From Sphingomonas sp. A2-49 (GTDB taxonomy: Bacteria; Pseudomonadota; Alphaproteobacteria; Sphingomonadales; Sphingomonadaceae): a DNA stretch of 64,000 nucleotides. Below, in pieces: positions 15,414 to 23,949 of this stretch. The translations under genes were made by a program, and so were the position numbers. Numbering within the stretch: the stretch's first letter is position 1; every line of letters begins with the position of its first letter. The stretch lies in assembly GCF_025548555.1 (NCBI RefSeq), contig NZ_JAJLPA010000020.1, positions 1-64,000 on the forward strand. Direction: 5' to 3'. A model generated the notes under the pieces. It had not been told where the DNA came from. It did no database searches and worked only from the letters and a program-made list of their open reading frames with translations.

Positions 15414-16180
15414 CCACCGCCCGTTGGCCAAAACAATTGTGGATCGTGCGTCATGGCGAGAGCGCGGGAAATGTCGCGCGCGACCGGGCGCACGCGCTCG
15501 GCGTCGACCGCATCGACCTCGCGGCCCGCGACGTCGACATTCCACTGTCGGCACTCGGTAAGGAACAGGCGCGGGCCCTGGGGCGGTGGTTCGCGGACCG
15601 GCCTGCGGCGGAGCGACCCGACGTGCTGTTCGCCTCGCCATATCGTCGAGCGCTGGAGACAGCGCGGTCGCTACGATCGGCAGGCGGGCTTGATGGCGAT
15701 CCGGCGATCTGCATTGACGAGCGGCTGCGCGAAAAGGAATTCGGGATACTCGACGGTCTGACAACCAGCGGTGTGGCGTCCGTCTACCCGGAACAGGCCC
15801 ACCTAAGGCGGCTTCTCGGAAAGTTCTACCATCGACCGCCGGGCGGCGAGAGCTGGTGCGACGTAATATTCCGTCTGCGCTCGTTGCTCGACACGATCGC
15901 GCTGCATCACGCCGGCCAACGGGTGATGATCGTCGCGCATCAGGTGGTAGTGTTGTGCCTGCGCTATGTCGTCGAACGCCTGACCGAACAGGAGATCTTG
16001 GCGATCGACGCCGAGGGCGATGTGGCAAATGCCTCCGTTACGGAATATCGCTTCGATCCTGCCGCCGGCACTCATGGGTCGATGGCCCTGGTCCGCTACA
16101 ACGCGGTGCCGCATTTGGCCGGCGACGATACGGCGTCCGTCACGAGCGAGCCCGAACGCACGCCAGGCGTACGGGGATGA
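15410..16180 (+). CDS. Histidine phosphatase superfamily protein
   Basis: 256 residues from a TTG at 15410 that overlaps the DUF892 stop by four bases with GAGGCGAAGG upstream; no ATG fits before the catalytic motif. The phosphatase core has the RHGESAGN motif with the phospho-accepting histidine, the DIPLSALGKEQARALG helix, ASPYRRALETA with the second arginine, and IVAHQVVVLCLR with the late histidine. Family members remove phosphate from sugar phosphates, nucleotides or proteins. The overlap with genes on both sides points to one operon with the YciF-like protein and the NAD(P)HX dehydratase. Confidence 0.87.
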   Translation: MTTARWPKQLWIVRHGESAGNVARDRAHALGVDRIDLAARDVDIPLSALGKEQARALGRWFADRPAAERPDVLFASPYRRALETARSLRSAGGLDGDPAICIDERLREKEFGILDGLTTSGVASVYPEQAHLRRLLGKFYHRPPGGESWCDVIFRLRSLLDTIALHHAGQRVMIVAHQVVVLCLRYVVERLTEQEILAIDAEGDVANASVTEYRFDPAAGTHGSMALVRYNAVPHLAGDDTASVTSEPERTPGVRG

Positions 16181-17061
16181 GCAAAGATCCGATCCGGCTG
16201 GACAGTGAATGGATCGCGGCGAACCCGCCCCCAGTGCACGGGCGGGGCACGACGAAGAACAGTCGCGGTCGCGTGTTGGCGATTGGCGCGTCTCGGCAGG
16301 TCCCCGGCGCCCTGCGGTTGACCGGAGAGGCGGCGCTGCGGGTCGGCGCCGGGAAACTGCAGCTGGCGGTGCCGACATCGATCGCCTTGCCCTTGGGGCT
16401 GCTCACGCCGGAGGCCGGGGTGATCGCGCTCGCCGAGAGTATCTCGGGCGAAATCGATATGGCGGCAGCGCCGGCCATGCTCGACGCGCCTCTCGACGCC
16501 TGCGACTCTGCGGTGATCGGGCCGGGCATCAGCGATCCCGGGACGGCGGACGGGCTGATACGGTATGTCGCTGGCCGTAACACCGCGGCGATGCTCGTGA
16601 TTGATGCGATGGCGATCGGCTGCCTGCGTGACGTGCAAGCCGAAATTGCGGCGTTTGCGGGACGGATCGTCCTCACGCCCCATTACGGCGAAATGGCGCT
16701 GCTAACCGGCATGTCGGAGGAGCAGGTAGCGAATGATCCGGTCACAACGGCCGTAGTTGTCGCAAAAGCATATGGCGCGATCGTTGTGCTGAAGGGATCG
16801 GACACGCTCATAAGCGCGCCCGACGGAACGTCGCTCCGCTATGGCGGCGGCGGAACGGGGCTTGCCACCGGTGGTTCGGGCGACGTCCTCGCAGGCGCGA
16901 TCGGGGGGCTAATCGCTCGTGGCGCAATGCCACTGATCGCTGCCTGCTGGGGGGTCTGGTTGCACGGGCAGGCAGCGAGGAGGGTAGCGACGGTCCGCGG
17001 ACCGATCGGCTTTCTTGCGCGAGAGCTGGCCGGCGAATTCCCGAAAATTCTGCCTCAATAG
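16177..17061 (+). CDS. nnrD: ADP/ATP-dependent NAD(P)H-hydrate dehydratase
   Basis: 294 residues from an ATG overlapping the previous stop (ATGA). It has the ribokinase-like fold of the YjeF C-terminal domain: RGRVLAIGASRQVPGA, GEAALRVGAGKL, SAVIGPGIS, the substrate motif TPHYGEM, VVLKGSDTLI, and the nucleotide loop TGGSGDVLAGAIGG. The enzyme repairs hydrated NADH/NADPH, a damage product of heat or acid. It lacks the N-terminal epimerase domain of the fused YjeF form. Its place behind a stress ferritin-like protein and a phosphatase suggests a stress-repair operon. Confidence 0.9.
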   Translation: MSKDPIRLDSEWIAANPPPVHGRGTTKNSRGRVLAIGASRQVPGALRLTGEAALRVGAGKLQLAVPTSIALPLGLLTPEAGVIALAESISGEIDMAAAPAMLDAPLDACDSAVIGPGISDPGTADGLIRYVAGRNTAAMLVIDAMAIGCLRDVQAEIAAFAGRIVLTPHYGEMALLTGMSEEQVANDPVTTAVVVAKAYGAIVVLKGSDTLISAPDGTSLRYGGGGTGLATGGSGDVLAGAIGGLIARGAMPLIAACWGVWLHGQAARRVATVRGPIGFLARELAGEFPKILPQ

Positions 17062-17110
17062 GACGCCTCTGGTTGGTGAATTGGTTACACTAGGAGGAAA
17101 GTGGACGAGG

Positions 17111-17129
17111 CCCCGTTGCGCCGGGGTTT
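17111..17129 (+). terminator. Short hairpin after the nnrD operon
   Basis: CCCCG (17111-17115) pairs with CGGGG (17122-17126) and TTT follows, about 50 bp past the stop at 17061. It is weak but well placed. Confidence 0.35.
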
Positions 17130-17214
17130 GCGGATGATGCTTGCGCCCGGGGGGCTCGGTCGACCCATTTGGTACACAGCTGAAGCCAAGCCACCTCGGA
17201 ATTTGGCATAAACT

Positions 17215-17760
17215 TTGTGCTATACCGGTCCGGTGAGGGATCATCTCGGAGGGTACCCAGTACGGTCAAGATGCACGGAGACGCATTTACGAAAAGCTGG
17301 CAAGTCTCTTCGTTATCACCCGGCAATCAACATAGCGCTTTGGCGAGCCAAACTTATCGAGGAAGCGATCCTGCGAAAGTGGCTGCTGTTTTCGACGAAC
17401 GCTAGAGCCACGGTCGCCCATCTGCTTTGCGAATTATACGTGCGGGCCGCGATCATCGGCCTGGCAGATAACGGTCGATGCGAGGTTCCGCTCACTCAGG
17501 AGGAGGTGGGCGACGCGCTCGGCCTCACGGCCGTCCATGTAAACCGCGTACTCAGACGGCTTCCCGAAAGCGGTTCTGTCGAACTGGCGCATCAGGAACT
17601 GCTGATCAAAGATGCGAAACGCCTCACCCATGAAGCACGGTTCGATCGAGCTTATCTAGAACCCTGGCTGAGCAAGAACGACGTTTCGACACTTGTCGAT
17701 AGCCTTACCGTGCCCCCTAAACCGTGCCGCTTCTGTGACTTCAAAATGATAAAAAAGTAA
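17215..17760 (+). CDS. Crp/Fnr-type regulator, N-terminally truncated
   Basis: 181 residues from a TTG at 17215; an in-frame stop lies just upstream. The part from about residue 38 matches the dimer helix and C-terminal region of sphingomonad Crp/Fnr proteins (ALWRAKLIEEAILRKWLL, TVAHLLCELYVR). The winged-helix domain has PLTQEEVGDALGLTAVHVNRVLRRLPESG. Normal relatives are about 230-250 residues with a cyclic-nucleotide-binding-like barrel first; that barrel is missing and the first 35 residues look unrelated. It is probably a decayed gene, or a ligand-independent DNA-binding protein if translated. Confidence 0.65.
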   Translation: MCYTGPVRDHLGGYPVRSRCTETHLRKAGKSLRYHPAINIALWRAKLIEEAILRKWLLFSTNARATVAHLLCELYVRAAIIGLADNGRCEVPLTQEEVGDALGLTAVHVNRVLRRLPESGSVELAHQELLIKDAKRLTHEARFDRAYLEPWLSKNDVSTLVDSLTVPPKPCRFCDFKMIKK

Positions 17761-17991
17761 GATCTATGCACTCAGGTCTATGGTTATTGTCCGGACTAGA
17801 AACGGTGCCGCCGCTAGGTCGGCGGCAGAATTCCTCTTCATCGAGACCGATGATAAAGTCGACCTTCCTATTGATCTGTGTGCGGCCAATGTCGAACCAA
17901 CCTGGTTACCCCAGTTCGAATGGTCGTACGAAGGTGCGGGAGGGTTCGGGTTCCAGAACTATGTCCGAAGGTTCCCCATGGGCGCGCTCTG

Positions 17992-18819
17992 TCATCCGTG
18001 TTCCTTTTTCCGCCGCGGTGAGCGGCTCCGCTTTGAGGCCGGCTGCTCGGCCGCAAGCCGTATCCAAGTTGGGGCATGGTCGCTGGTCTTCTCCCAGCCA
18101 CGCACCTGCCTGTCCACCTGCGCATCCCCCAGCCGATCGGCGAGGGAGGGACTGAGCAGCAGATGATCGATGCGGAGACCAGCGTCCCGCCCATAAGCGT
18201 TCCGGAAATAGTCCCAGAAGGTGTAGATCGTCTCATCGGGGTGAAGTGTGCGGAGGGAGTCCGTCCAGCCCTGGTCGACGAGCCGCGCGTAGAGCGCCCG
18301 GACCTCGGGTGCAAAAAGGGCATCTTTGGTCCAGCGTTCCGGTTTGTAGACGTCGGCTTCGGTCGGCATGACGTTGAAGTCGCCGGCGAGCACCACCGGT
18401 ACGCCGCTCTCCAATAGTGTCGCCGCGTGCGCGATGAGCTTCTCGAACCAGGCGAGTTTGTAGTCGAACTTGGGACCGGGCCGGGGGTTGCCGTTCGGCA
18501 GGTAGAGCCCGCCGATGATGATGCCGCTGACCGCAGCCTCGATGTAGCGGCTCTGCGTCGGATCGGGATCGTCAGGCAGGCCCCGCCGCGTCTCGTGGAT
18601 CTCGCCAACGCGGCTGAGGATTGCGACGCCGTTCCAGCTCTTTTGACCGTGCCAGATTGCCTCGTAGCCGAGATCACGGATGGCGGTCGCCGGGAACTTC
18701 TCCTGCGGCGCCTTCAGCTCCTGCAGGCAGACGATGTCCGGCTGCTCTTCCTCCAGCCAGCGCAGCAGCACAGGCAGGCGCCCGTTGACGCCGTTCACGT
18801 TGTAGGTGGCGATCTTCAT
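17992..18819 (-). CDS. xth: Exodeoxyribonuclease III / AP endonuclease
   Basis: 275 residues from the ATG at 18819 (MKIATYNVNG). The Xth signatures are present: NVNG, CLQELKAPQEKFP with the metal-binding Glu, YLPNGNP, AGDFNVMPTEADVY, and the C-terminal RIDHLLLS and SDHAPTWIRL with the catalytic Asp-His. It repairs abasic sites and 3'-blocked ends in DNA. The basic tail (SKRSRSPRRKKEHG) is an extra. It begins 7 bp after the ligD stop on the same strand, which groups two DNA-repair genes. Confidence 0.93.
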   Translation of the reverse strand: MKIATYNVNGVNGRLPVLLRWLEEEQPDIVCLQELKAPQEKFPATAIRDLGYEAIWHGQKSWNGVAILSRVGEIHETRRGLPDDPDPTQSRYIEAAVSGIIIGGLYLPNGNPRPGPKFDYKLAWFEKLIAHAATLLESGVPVVLAGDFNVMPTEADVYKPERWTKDALFAPEVRALYARLVDQGWTDSLRTLHPDETIYTFWDYFRNAYGRDAGLRIDHLLLSPSLADRLGDAQVDRQVRGWEKTSDHAPTWIRLAAEQPASKRSRSPRRKKEHG

Positions 18820-18826
18820 GGGCTTT

Positions 18827-20704
18827 TCAGAGATCCGGCAGGACCTGGTCGGCGCGTCCCCAGCCAGCGAGCGCCTTCGAGCCTGCACGCTTCACCAGTT
18901 CGGCGGCATCGCCGACATGCCAGTGCGCCGGCTTGTCGATGGTCTCCATCTCCTTCCAGGTGATCGGCACGGCGACGGGAGCGCCGGCGCGGGCGCGGAC
19001 GGCGTAGGGCATGACCGCCGTCGCGCCACGCTGGTTGCGGAGGTAGTCGACGAAGATGCGACCCTTGCGCTGCGCCTTCGGCAACGCTGCCGTGAAGTTG
19101 TCCGGGTCGCTCTGCGCTACGGCCATCGCAAGGCGGTGGGCAAAGTCCTTCACCTCCGGCCACTCGGCCCGGGGCGTAAGCGGAGCGATGACGTGCACGC
19201 CCTTGCCGCCGGTGACCATCGGGAAGGTCTCCAGGCCGATCTGCTTGAGGATGTCGCGGAACTGGAACGCGGCGCGTCGTACTGCTTCGAAGTCCAATCC
19301 TTCGTCCGGGTCGAGGTCGAAGACGAGCCGATCCGCCTTTTCGACATCCTCGATGCGGGCGCCCCAGCCATGAAATTCGATCGTCCCCATCTGCACGCAG
19401 GTGAGCAGGCCATCGGGCGTATCGACGTAGAGGTACGGCTCCTCATGGCCGTCCTTCTCCAGAATCGCGACATGATGCACGTTCGAGCCGAAGGTGCCGG
19501 CGTCGTGCTTCTGGAAGAAGCACTTCTTCGCCCGCCCTTGCGGACATCGGACGAGGCTGATCGGTCTGCTGCCGACCCAGGGGAGCATGATCGGAGCGAC
19601 AGCCGCATAATGTTCCGCGAGCTGACCCTTGGTAATGCCGCCCTCAGGATCGGTGACGCGGTCGCGGTTGGTGATGACGACGCTGGATGCGACGTCGGCA
19701 GCTACGGCTGCGACCGGCGCCTCGGTCTCGAGCACCACGGCCTCCGCCTTCTTGTCGGCTCGCAGACCAAGATAGCTCGGGTGGCGCAGCGTGCCGTCGT
19801 TCGTCATCTCGGTGTAGGCGATCTCAGCCACCAGCGCCGGCCGGATCCAGTGGGCGCCTTTGACGGCGGCACGGGGCGCCTCGACTGAAGCCTTATCGCT
19901 GGAGAGCGGCTCCATCAGCTCGCCGAGCTTCAGGATCTCGTCATTGTCGAAACCGGTGCCGACCTTGCCGGCATAGCGCAGCTTCCCGTGTTCATGGACG
20001 CCGAGCAGCAGCGAGCGGAAACCGCGACCCTTGTCCGACGATGTCCAGCCGACGATCACGAACTCCTGCCGCTTGATGCACTTGGTCTTCAGCCAGGTGC
20101 CCGCTCGCGATCCGACGTAGGGCGCATCGACTCGCTTGGAGATGACGCCCTCCAGCCCCGCCCCGCAGAACTTCTCGAACAGCGCCTCGCCCTTGCCGAT
20201 GATGTGATCCGAATAAAGGATCGGGCCTTCGCTACCCTCGAGCAGCTTCCCCAGGCGCTCCTTGCGCTCGATCAGCGGAAGACCCGTCAGATCCTTTCCG
20301 TCGAGATTCAGAAGGTCGAAGGCGTAGAACTCGAGCCGGCCTGGTTCGGCCTTGATCGCGGATTGCAGCGACTGGAAGTTGGTCCGACCGTCGGCGTCGA
20401 TCACCACGACCTCGCCATCGATGAGCGCCGAGCGCGACGGGAGGCGCTCGGCCGCCGTGACGATCGGCTTGAACTTGTAGGTCCAGTCCAGCCCAGATCG
20501 CGTGAAGGCGTGGGACGAGCCGCCGCCGACACTGAGCAGACAGCGGTAGCCGTCGTATTTCATCTCGTGGAGCCAGCGGTCTCCCGCGGGCACCTGGTCG
20601 ACCAGTGTGGCGAGCTGCACGGGTTGGAACGGGGGCGCTGAAGCGCCGCTGGTTCGTCCTTCCGAACCCTCAGGATGATCGGTACTGTTAGACTTCCGCG
20701 CCAT
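18827..20704 (-). CDS. ligD: ATP-dependent DNA ligase LigD (ligase plus polymerase domains)
   Basis: 625 residues. The ligase domain comes first, with the adenylated lysine K49 in EMKYDGYR, SALIDGEVVV, FYAFDLLNLDG, EGVISKR and LKTKCIKRQEFVIVGW; the OB part follows to about 330. The primase-polymerase domain (about 370-615) has WVGSRPISLVRCP, KHDAGTFG, the catalytic LVFDLDPDEG, TGGKGVHVIAPL and FVDYLRNQRGATAVMPY. The N-terminal 3'-phosphoesterase domain of some LigD proteins is absent. LigD joins double-strand breaks with Ku; no ku gene is in the window. A conserved xth gene follows. Confidence 0.94.
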   Translation of the reverse strand: MARKSNSTDHPEGSEGRTSGASAPPFQPVQLATLVDQVPAGDRWLHEMKYDGYRCLLSVGGGSSHAFTRSGLDWTYKFKPIVTAAERLPSRSALIDGEVVVIDADGRTNFQSLQSAIKAEPGRLEFYAFDLLNLDGKDLTGLPLIERKERLGKLLEGSEGPILYSDHIIGKGEALFEKFCGAGLEGVISKRVDAPYVGSRAGTWLKTKCIKRQEFVIVGWTSSDKGRGFRSLLLGVHEHGKLRYAGKVGTGFDNDEILKLGELMEPLSSDKASVEAPRAAVKGAHWIRPALVAEIAYTEMTNDGTLRHPSYLGLRADKKAEAVVLETEAPVAAVAADVASSVVITNRDRVTDPEGGITKGQLAEHYAAVAPIMLPWVGSRPISLVRCPQGRAKKCFFQKHDAGTFGSNVHHVAILEKDGHEEPYLYVDTPDGLLTCVQMGTIEFHGWGARIEDVEKADRLVFDLDPDEGLDFEAVRRAAFQFRDILKQIGLETFPMVTGGKGVHVIAPLTPRAEWPEVKDFAHRLAMAVAQSDPDNFTAALPKAQRKGRIFVDYLRNQRGATAVMPYAVRARAGAPVAVPITWKEMETIDKPAHWHVGDAAELVKRAGSKALAGWGRADQVLPDL

Positions 20705-20776
20705 GTTGCCAGCCTTCTTGATAAGCAGACACCAGGAGCGCGAAGGGCGGATGCACCAGCTCTGCGGACCGCTCGT

Positions 20777-20968
20777 TCATTTGACCTTCTTGAGCTTCAC
20801 GGCTGCCTCGTTGAGCTTCTCGCGATCGTTACCCACCTTCTTGATGAGCTCCTCCGCCTGGTGCCTGGTGATGTCGTGCTTCCTGGCGAAATAGTTCACC
20901 TCGTAGCCTTCCCCCCCGGCAACCCGGGCGCGGTCGCCCGCGCCGCGCTTGCTCTTGTCGTCAGCCAT
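20777..20968 (-). CDS. DUF3606 small stress-associated protein
   Basis: 63 residues from the ATG at 20966-20968. The sequence has the DUF3606 pattern: a short charged N-terminus, then GYEVNYFARKHDITRHQAEELIKKVGNDREKLNEAA, a helical region resembling a small DNA-binding or SAP-like fold. Such proteins are widespread in sphingomonads and rhizobia, often under general-stress control; the function is unknown. It lies just upstream of ligD on the same strand with a 72-bp gap. Confidence 0.85.
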   Translation of the reverse strand: MADDKSKRGAGDRARVAGGEGYEVNYFARKHDITRHQAEELIKKVGNDREKLNEAAVKLKKVK

Positions 20969-21085
20969 AGATCTTCTCCTCGACAGTAAAATCAACGGCC
21001 GTTTGACCTGGTTCCGAAACGACGCGCTCTGCGCAGCAGAAATTCCGATGATGGAACGGTTTAGGTCGTGCGGGGTAGGTGGCCC

Positions 21086-21826
21086 ATGTCGCCGCTGATC
21101 GGAACCGCTGGCTGGGCGATCCCGGCAAATGACAGGCCCTTGTTTCCAGCGGAAGGAACGGCGCTGCAGCGCTATGCGGCCGTGATGCCCTGCGTCGAGG
21201 TCAACTCCTCGTTCCACAGGCCGCATAGACGAGGCACCTGGGAGCGCTGGGCGGCGTCGGTGCCTGACGACTTCCGCTTTTCGGCCAAGATCCCGAAGGA
21301 GATCAGCCATGTCCGGCGGCTGGTGGATGCGACCAACGCTCTCGATAGGTTCCTAGGCGAAGCTGGCGGTCTTGGTGGCAAGCTCTCGGTCCTCCTCCTG
21401 CAGCTTCCCCCGAGCTTCGCGTTCGATGCCTCACTCGTATCCTCCTTCCTTAACGCAGCCTCGGCGCACACCGAGGCCAGGATCGTTTGCGAGCCCCGTC
21501 ATGCGAGCTGGTTTACGCAGGAGGCCGATGCGCTGCTTGTCGACCAAGAGGTCGCTCGGGTCGCGGCGGATCCCGCCAAGGTGCCCGACGCCGCCCAGCC
21601 TGGCGGGTGGCGCGGTCTGACCTATCGCAGGCTGCATGGCTCACCCGTCATGTACCGATCGGCGTATGGGGAGAAGCGTTTGCGATCATACGCGAAGGAG
21701 ATCGAGCAGGATCTCGCAGAGGGGCGCCCCACATGGTGCATGTTCGACAACACGGCCTCCTCCGTGGCGCTCGGCGATGCACTGAACCTGATCCAGCTGC
21801 TCGAGTCTTCGTCCTTGGACCGCTGA
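21086..21826 (+). CDS. DUF72 (YecE-like) TIM-barrel protein
   Basis: 246 residues, start at the ATG 21086 just before PLIGTAGWAIP. The DUF72 markers are GTAGW, the VEVNSSFHRPHRRGTWERWAASVPDDFRFSAKIPKEISH stretch, LLLQLPPSFAFD, EPRHASWF and the C-terminal MFDNTASSVAL. The family forms a TIM-like barrel with unknown activity and is often placed near DNA-repair or stress genes. It diverges from the DUF3606 gene. Confidence 0.9.
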   Translation: MSPLIGTAGWAIPANDRPLFPAEGTALQRYAAVMPCVEVNSSFHRPHRRGTWERWAASVPDDFRFSAKIPKEISHVRRLVDATNALDRFLGEAGGLGGKLSVLLLQLPPSFAFDASLVSSFLNAASAHTEARIVCEPRHASWFTQEADALLVDQEVARVAADPAKVPDAAQPGGWRGLTYRRLHGSPVMYRSAYGEKRLRSYAKEIEQDLAEGRPTWCMFDNTASSVALGDALNLIQLLESSSLDR

Positions 21827-21914
21827 GCTTGACCGTTGAGCGCCGATGCCGTGAACGGGCGCACGCCTCGAGCGTTCGAAAGAGCAACCTTAGGCCAATC
21901 AAAGGGAGAGCATT

Positions 21915-21978
21915 ATGGTGGCGACCGATCTCTCCCCGATGGAGGCGAAGCTGGTATCCGACCTGCCGGAAGGGGCAG
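21915..21978 (+). pseudogene. 5' stub of an ATP-dependent DNA ligase gene
   Basis: After a good ribosome site (AAAGGGAGAG) the frame reads MVATDLSPMEAKLVSDLPEG, the start of the LigC-type ATP-dependent ligases (PMEAKLVxxLP, normally followed by WQYEPKWDGFR). The IS3-family element begins at once, and the ligase does not resume on the other side. Identification rests on about 20 residues and on the neighbouring ligD. Confidence 0.55.
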
Positions 21979-22008
21979 TGAGCTGCTGCCGGCTCCGTGG
22001 ACACGAGG

Positions 22009-22869
22009 TTAAGCTACCTGCGCCTGCCTCTCGAAGTCCATGGTGCTGAGATAGCCCAGCGTAGAGTGGCGGCGCGTCGGATTGTAGAAGCGCTCGATAT
22101 AGTCGAATACATCTGCCTTGGCGTGATTGCGCGTGCGGTAGGTTTTACGCCCGATCCGCTCGGTCTTCAGCGAGGAGAAGAAGCTCTCCATCGCCGCGTT
22201 GTCCCAGACGTTGCCGGACCGGCTCATCGAGCAGGTCACGCCGTTGTCGGCCATCAGCCGCTGGAACTTCTCGCTCGTATATTGGCTGCCCTGGTCCGAG
22301 TGGTGCAGCAGGGCATCGGGCTTCCCACGCCGCCAGATCGCCATCATGAGTGCGTCGGTGACGAGCTGAGCGGTCATGGTGTCACTCATCGACCAGCCGA
22401 CCACCCGGCGCGAGAACAGGTCGATGACGACTGCGACGTACAGCCATCCTTCGGCGGTCCAGATGTAGGTGAAGTCAGCGATCCACCGCTGGTTGGGCGC
22501 CTCGGCCGTGAACTGGCGATTAAGGAGGTTATCGGCGATGACGGATCGCAGACCGTCGTCCTTCGGCAAACCACGACGCCGGGGTCGAGCCTTCAGGCCG
22601 TGAATACGCATCAGCCGCTCGACGCGATGCAAACCACATGAGAGGCCTTCGGCCAGAAGGTCGTGCCAGACACGGCGTGCACCGTACGTCCGATAGCTGG
22701 AGATGAAGCTGGCGCGAACCCTGGCGCCGAATTCCTCGTCGCTCCGGGCACGCGCACTGGGCGCCCGAACCAGCCAGGCGTGAAAGCCGCTGCGCGAAAC
22801 ACCGAGCGCTTCGCAGATCCACGACACCGGCCAGATCCCTCGGTGCTTCGCGATGAACTCGAACCTCAT
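22009..22869 (-). CDS. IS3-family transposase OrfB (DDE integrase core)
   Basis: 286 residues. The HTH_21-like N-terminus (YRTYGARRVWHDLLAEG) precedes the rve integrase core with NQRWIADFTYI (first Asp), LLHHSDQGSQYTS (second Asp) and the final Glu in NAAMESFFSSLKTE. The start overlaps the OrfA stop (ATGA). In IS3 elements OrfB is made as an OrfAB fusion by -1 frameshifting; a suitable A7 run lies at 22899-22905 near the end of orfA. Confidence 0.94.
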   Translation of the reverse strand: MRFEFIAKHRGIWPVSWICEALGVSRSGFHAWLVRAPSARARSDEEFGARVRASFISSYRTYGARRVWHDLLAEGLSCGLHRVERLMRIHGLKARPRRRGLPKDDGLRSVIADNLLNRQFTAEAPNQRWIADFTYIWTAEGWLYVAVVIDLFSRRVVGWSMSDTMTAQLVTDALMMAIWRRGKPDALLHHSDQGSQYTSEKFQRLMADNGVTCSMSRSGNVWDNAAMESFFSSLKTERIGRKTYRTRNHAKADVFDYIERFYNPTRRHSTLGYLSTMDFERQAQVA

Positions 22870-23162
22870 ATCGAGTCCCTGGCGAAGTAGGCCGCCGCTT
22901 TTTTTAAGATGTCGCGCTCCGCCTTCATCCTGGCCAACTCGCGGCGCAGCCGCTCAATCTCCTGCTGCTCGGGCTTCATCACGCCGTGCCCAGGGAACGC
23001 CGATCCCGGATCCGCCACCTGCTCCCGCACCCACTTGCGCAGAACATTCTCGTGCAGGTCCAGATCGCGTGCAGCCTGCGACACCGACACCCCGCGTTCC
23101 CGTACCAGCTTCACCGCCTCAAGCTTGAACTCACGGCTGAACTTCCGTCGTTGCATCTCCAT
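22866..23162 (-). CDS. IS3-family transposase OrfA
   Basis: 98 residues: an N-terminal helix-turn-helix (RRKFSREFKLEAVKLV, VSVSQAARDLDLHENVLRKWV) and a leucine-zipper-like helix (EQQEIERLRRELARMKAERDIL). Close to the 3' end the coding strand carries AAAAAAAG (T7 on the plus strand, 22899-22905), the usual slippery site for making the OrfAB transposase. Confidence 0.93.
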   Translation of the reverse strand: MEMQRRKFSREFKLEAVKLVRERGVSVSQAARDLDLHENVLRKWVREQVADPGSAFPGHGVMKPEQQEIERLRRELARMKAERDILKKAAAYFARDSI

Positions 23163-23218
23163 CCTCCGGTCTCAAAAACACCCTATCTCGGTGTCCACGA
23201 AACCGGCAGCAGCTCACT

Positions 23219-23465
23219 TCTCCAGAATCAGGCATCGCGTGCCGAACTGGCGGGGAGGGGACGCCGCGCACTCGAACTCTACGTCCGCATGACGACGATG
23301 GCGCCAGCTTACCCTCACGCGTGGTGGGAACGGGCTCGCCTCGAACTCGTCGATTATGAGATCGCTGCTGCGCGGGCCAGTTTGGGTGCAATGCTGGAGA
23401 TCACGCGCGACCCAAGGCTGCGTCGACGCGTGACAGAAACGCTCGACGCGCTGCCCGCGACGTGA
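23219..23465 (+). pseudogene. 3' fragment of a SirB1-like (transglutaminase/TPR) gene
   Basis: The open frame after the IS end reads RALELYVRMTTMAPAYPHAWWERARLELV, then ARASLGAMLEITRDP to a TGA at 23465. This matches the C-terminal TPR part of SirB1-type proteins. The transglutaminase-like N-terminal part is missing; the IS3 element and the ligase stub stand in its place. Confidence 0.6.
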
Positions 23466-23485
23466 AGCGACGCACGTGGAGTGGA

Positions 23486-23689
23486 TCAGGCAGGCGCTAC
23501 CCCGTCCGCAGCGACGATGGCAGATGCCACCAGCGTGCCGACAAGCCGCACGCGCTTCTCCACCAGATCGACGGGCGTGCGTTGAAGCTCGAGCTCATAG
23601 CGGCCGCCAAGGTCGCGGCGAAGGTAGAAGGCTCCGCCGTCATGGATAAGTGTTCCGGTTTCATCGATCCGTGTGCCAATCGTGGTCAT
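23486..23689 (-). CDS. Small DUF5818-like protein
   Basis: 67 residues from the ATG at 23687-23689. The pattern GTRIDETGTLIHDGGAFYLRRD, then RYELELQRTPVDLVEKRVRLVGTLV, is a small beta-barrel-like protein resembling DUF5818, common in sphingomonads; the function is unknown. It follows rpsU on the same strand after 14 bp and is probably co-transcribed. No signal peptide or membrane segment. Confidence 0.75.
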   Translation of the reverse strand: MTTIGTRIDETGTLIHDGGAFYLRRDLGGRYELELQRTPVDLVEKRVRLVGTLVASAIVAADGVAPA

Positions 23690-23703
23690 TCCTGCCTCTT
23701 TGA

Positions 23704-23904
23704 TCACTTGTCCCACTCGGCGCGTTTGCGATCGGCTTTGCGGGCGCGGCTGACCGCGGCGGCGTGCTCGCGAGCGCGCCGCTCCGACGGCTTCTCATAG
23801 TGGCGGCGGAGCTTCATCTCACGATAGACGCCCTCGCGCTGCAGCTTCTTCTTAAGCGCGCGAAGAGCCTGGTCGACGTTGTTGTCGCGAACGATGATCT
23901 GCAT
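23704..23904 (-). CDS. rpsU: 30S ribosomal protein S21
   Basis: 66 residues from the ATG at 23904. The sequence is classical bS21: [41 protein letters not shown] and a basic C-terminal helix ([19 protein letters not shown]). S21 sits near the platform of the 30S subunit and helps start-site selection. Alphaproteobacteria often carry several copies; an additional one may exist elsewhere. A small DUF5818-like gene follows. Confidence 0.96.
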   Translation of the reverse strand: MQIIVRDNNVDQALRALKKKLQREGVYREMKLRRHYEKPSERRAREHAAAVSRARKADRKRAEWDK

Positions 23905-23949
23905 GGCATATGATCTTTCAATGGTGGAGGTGCCGAGGACGATGGGGTG

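Larger units (their letters stand above)
21977..23218 (-). mobile_element. IS3-family insertion sequence
   Basis: About 1.24 kb bounded by inverted repeats: left AGTGAGCTGCTGCCGGCTCC and right (reversed) AGTGAGCTGCTGCCGGTTTC, both followed by GTGGACAC. It holds orfA and orfB on the minus strand. No matching target duplication is seen, and the flanks belong to different genes, so a deletion or recombination has occurred at this site. Confidence 0.9.
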
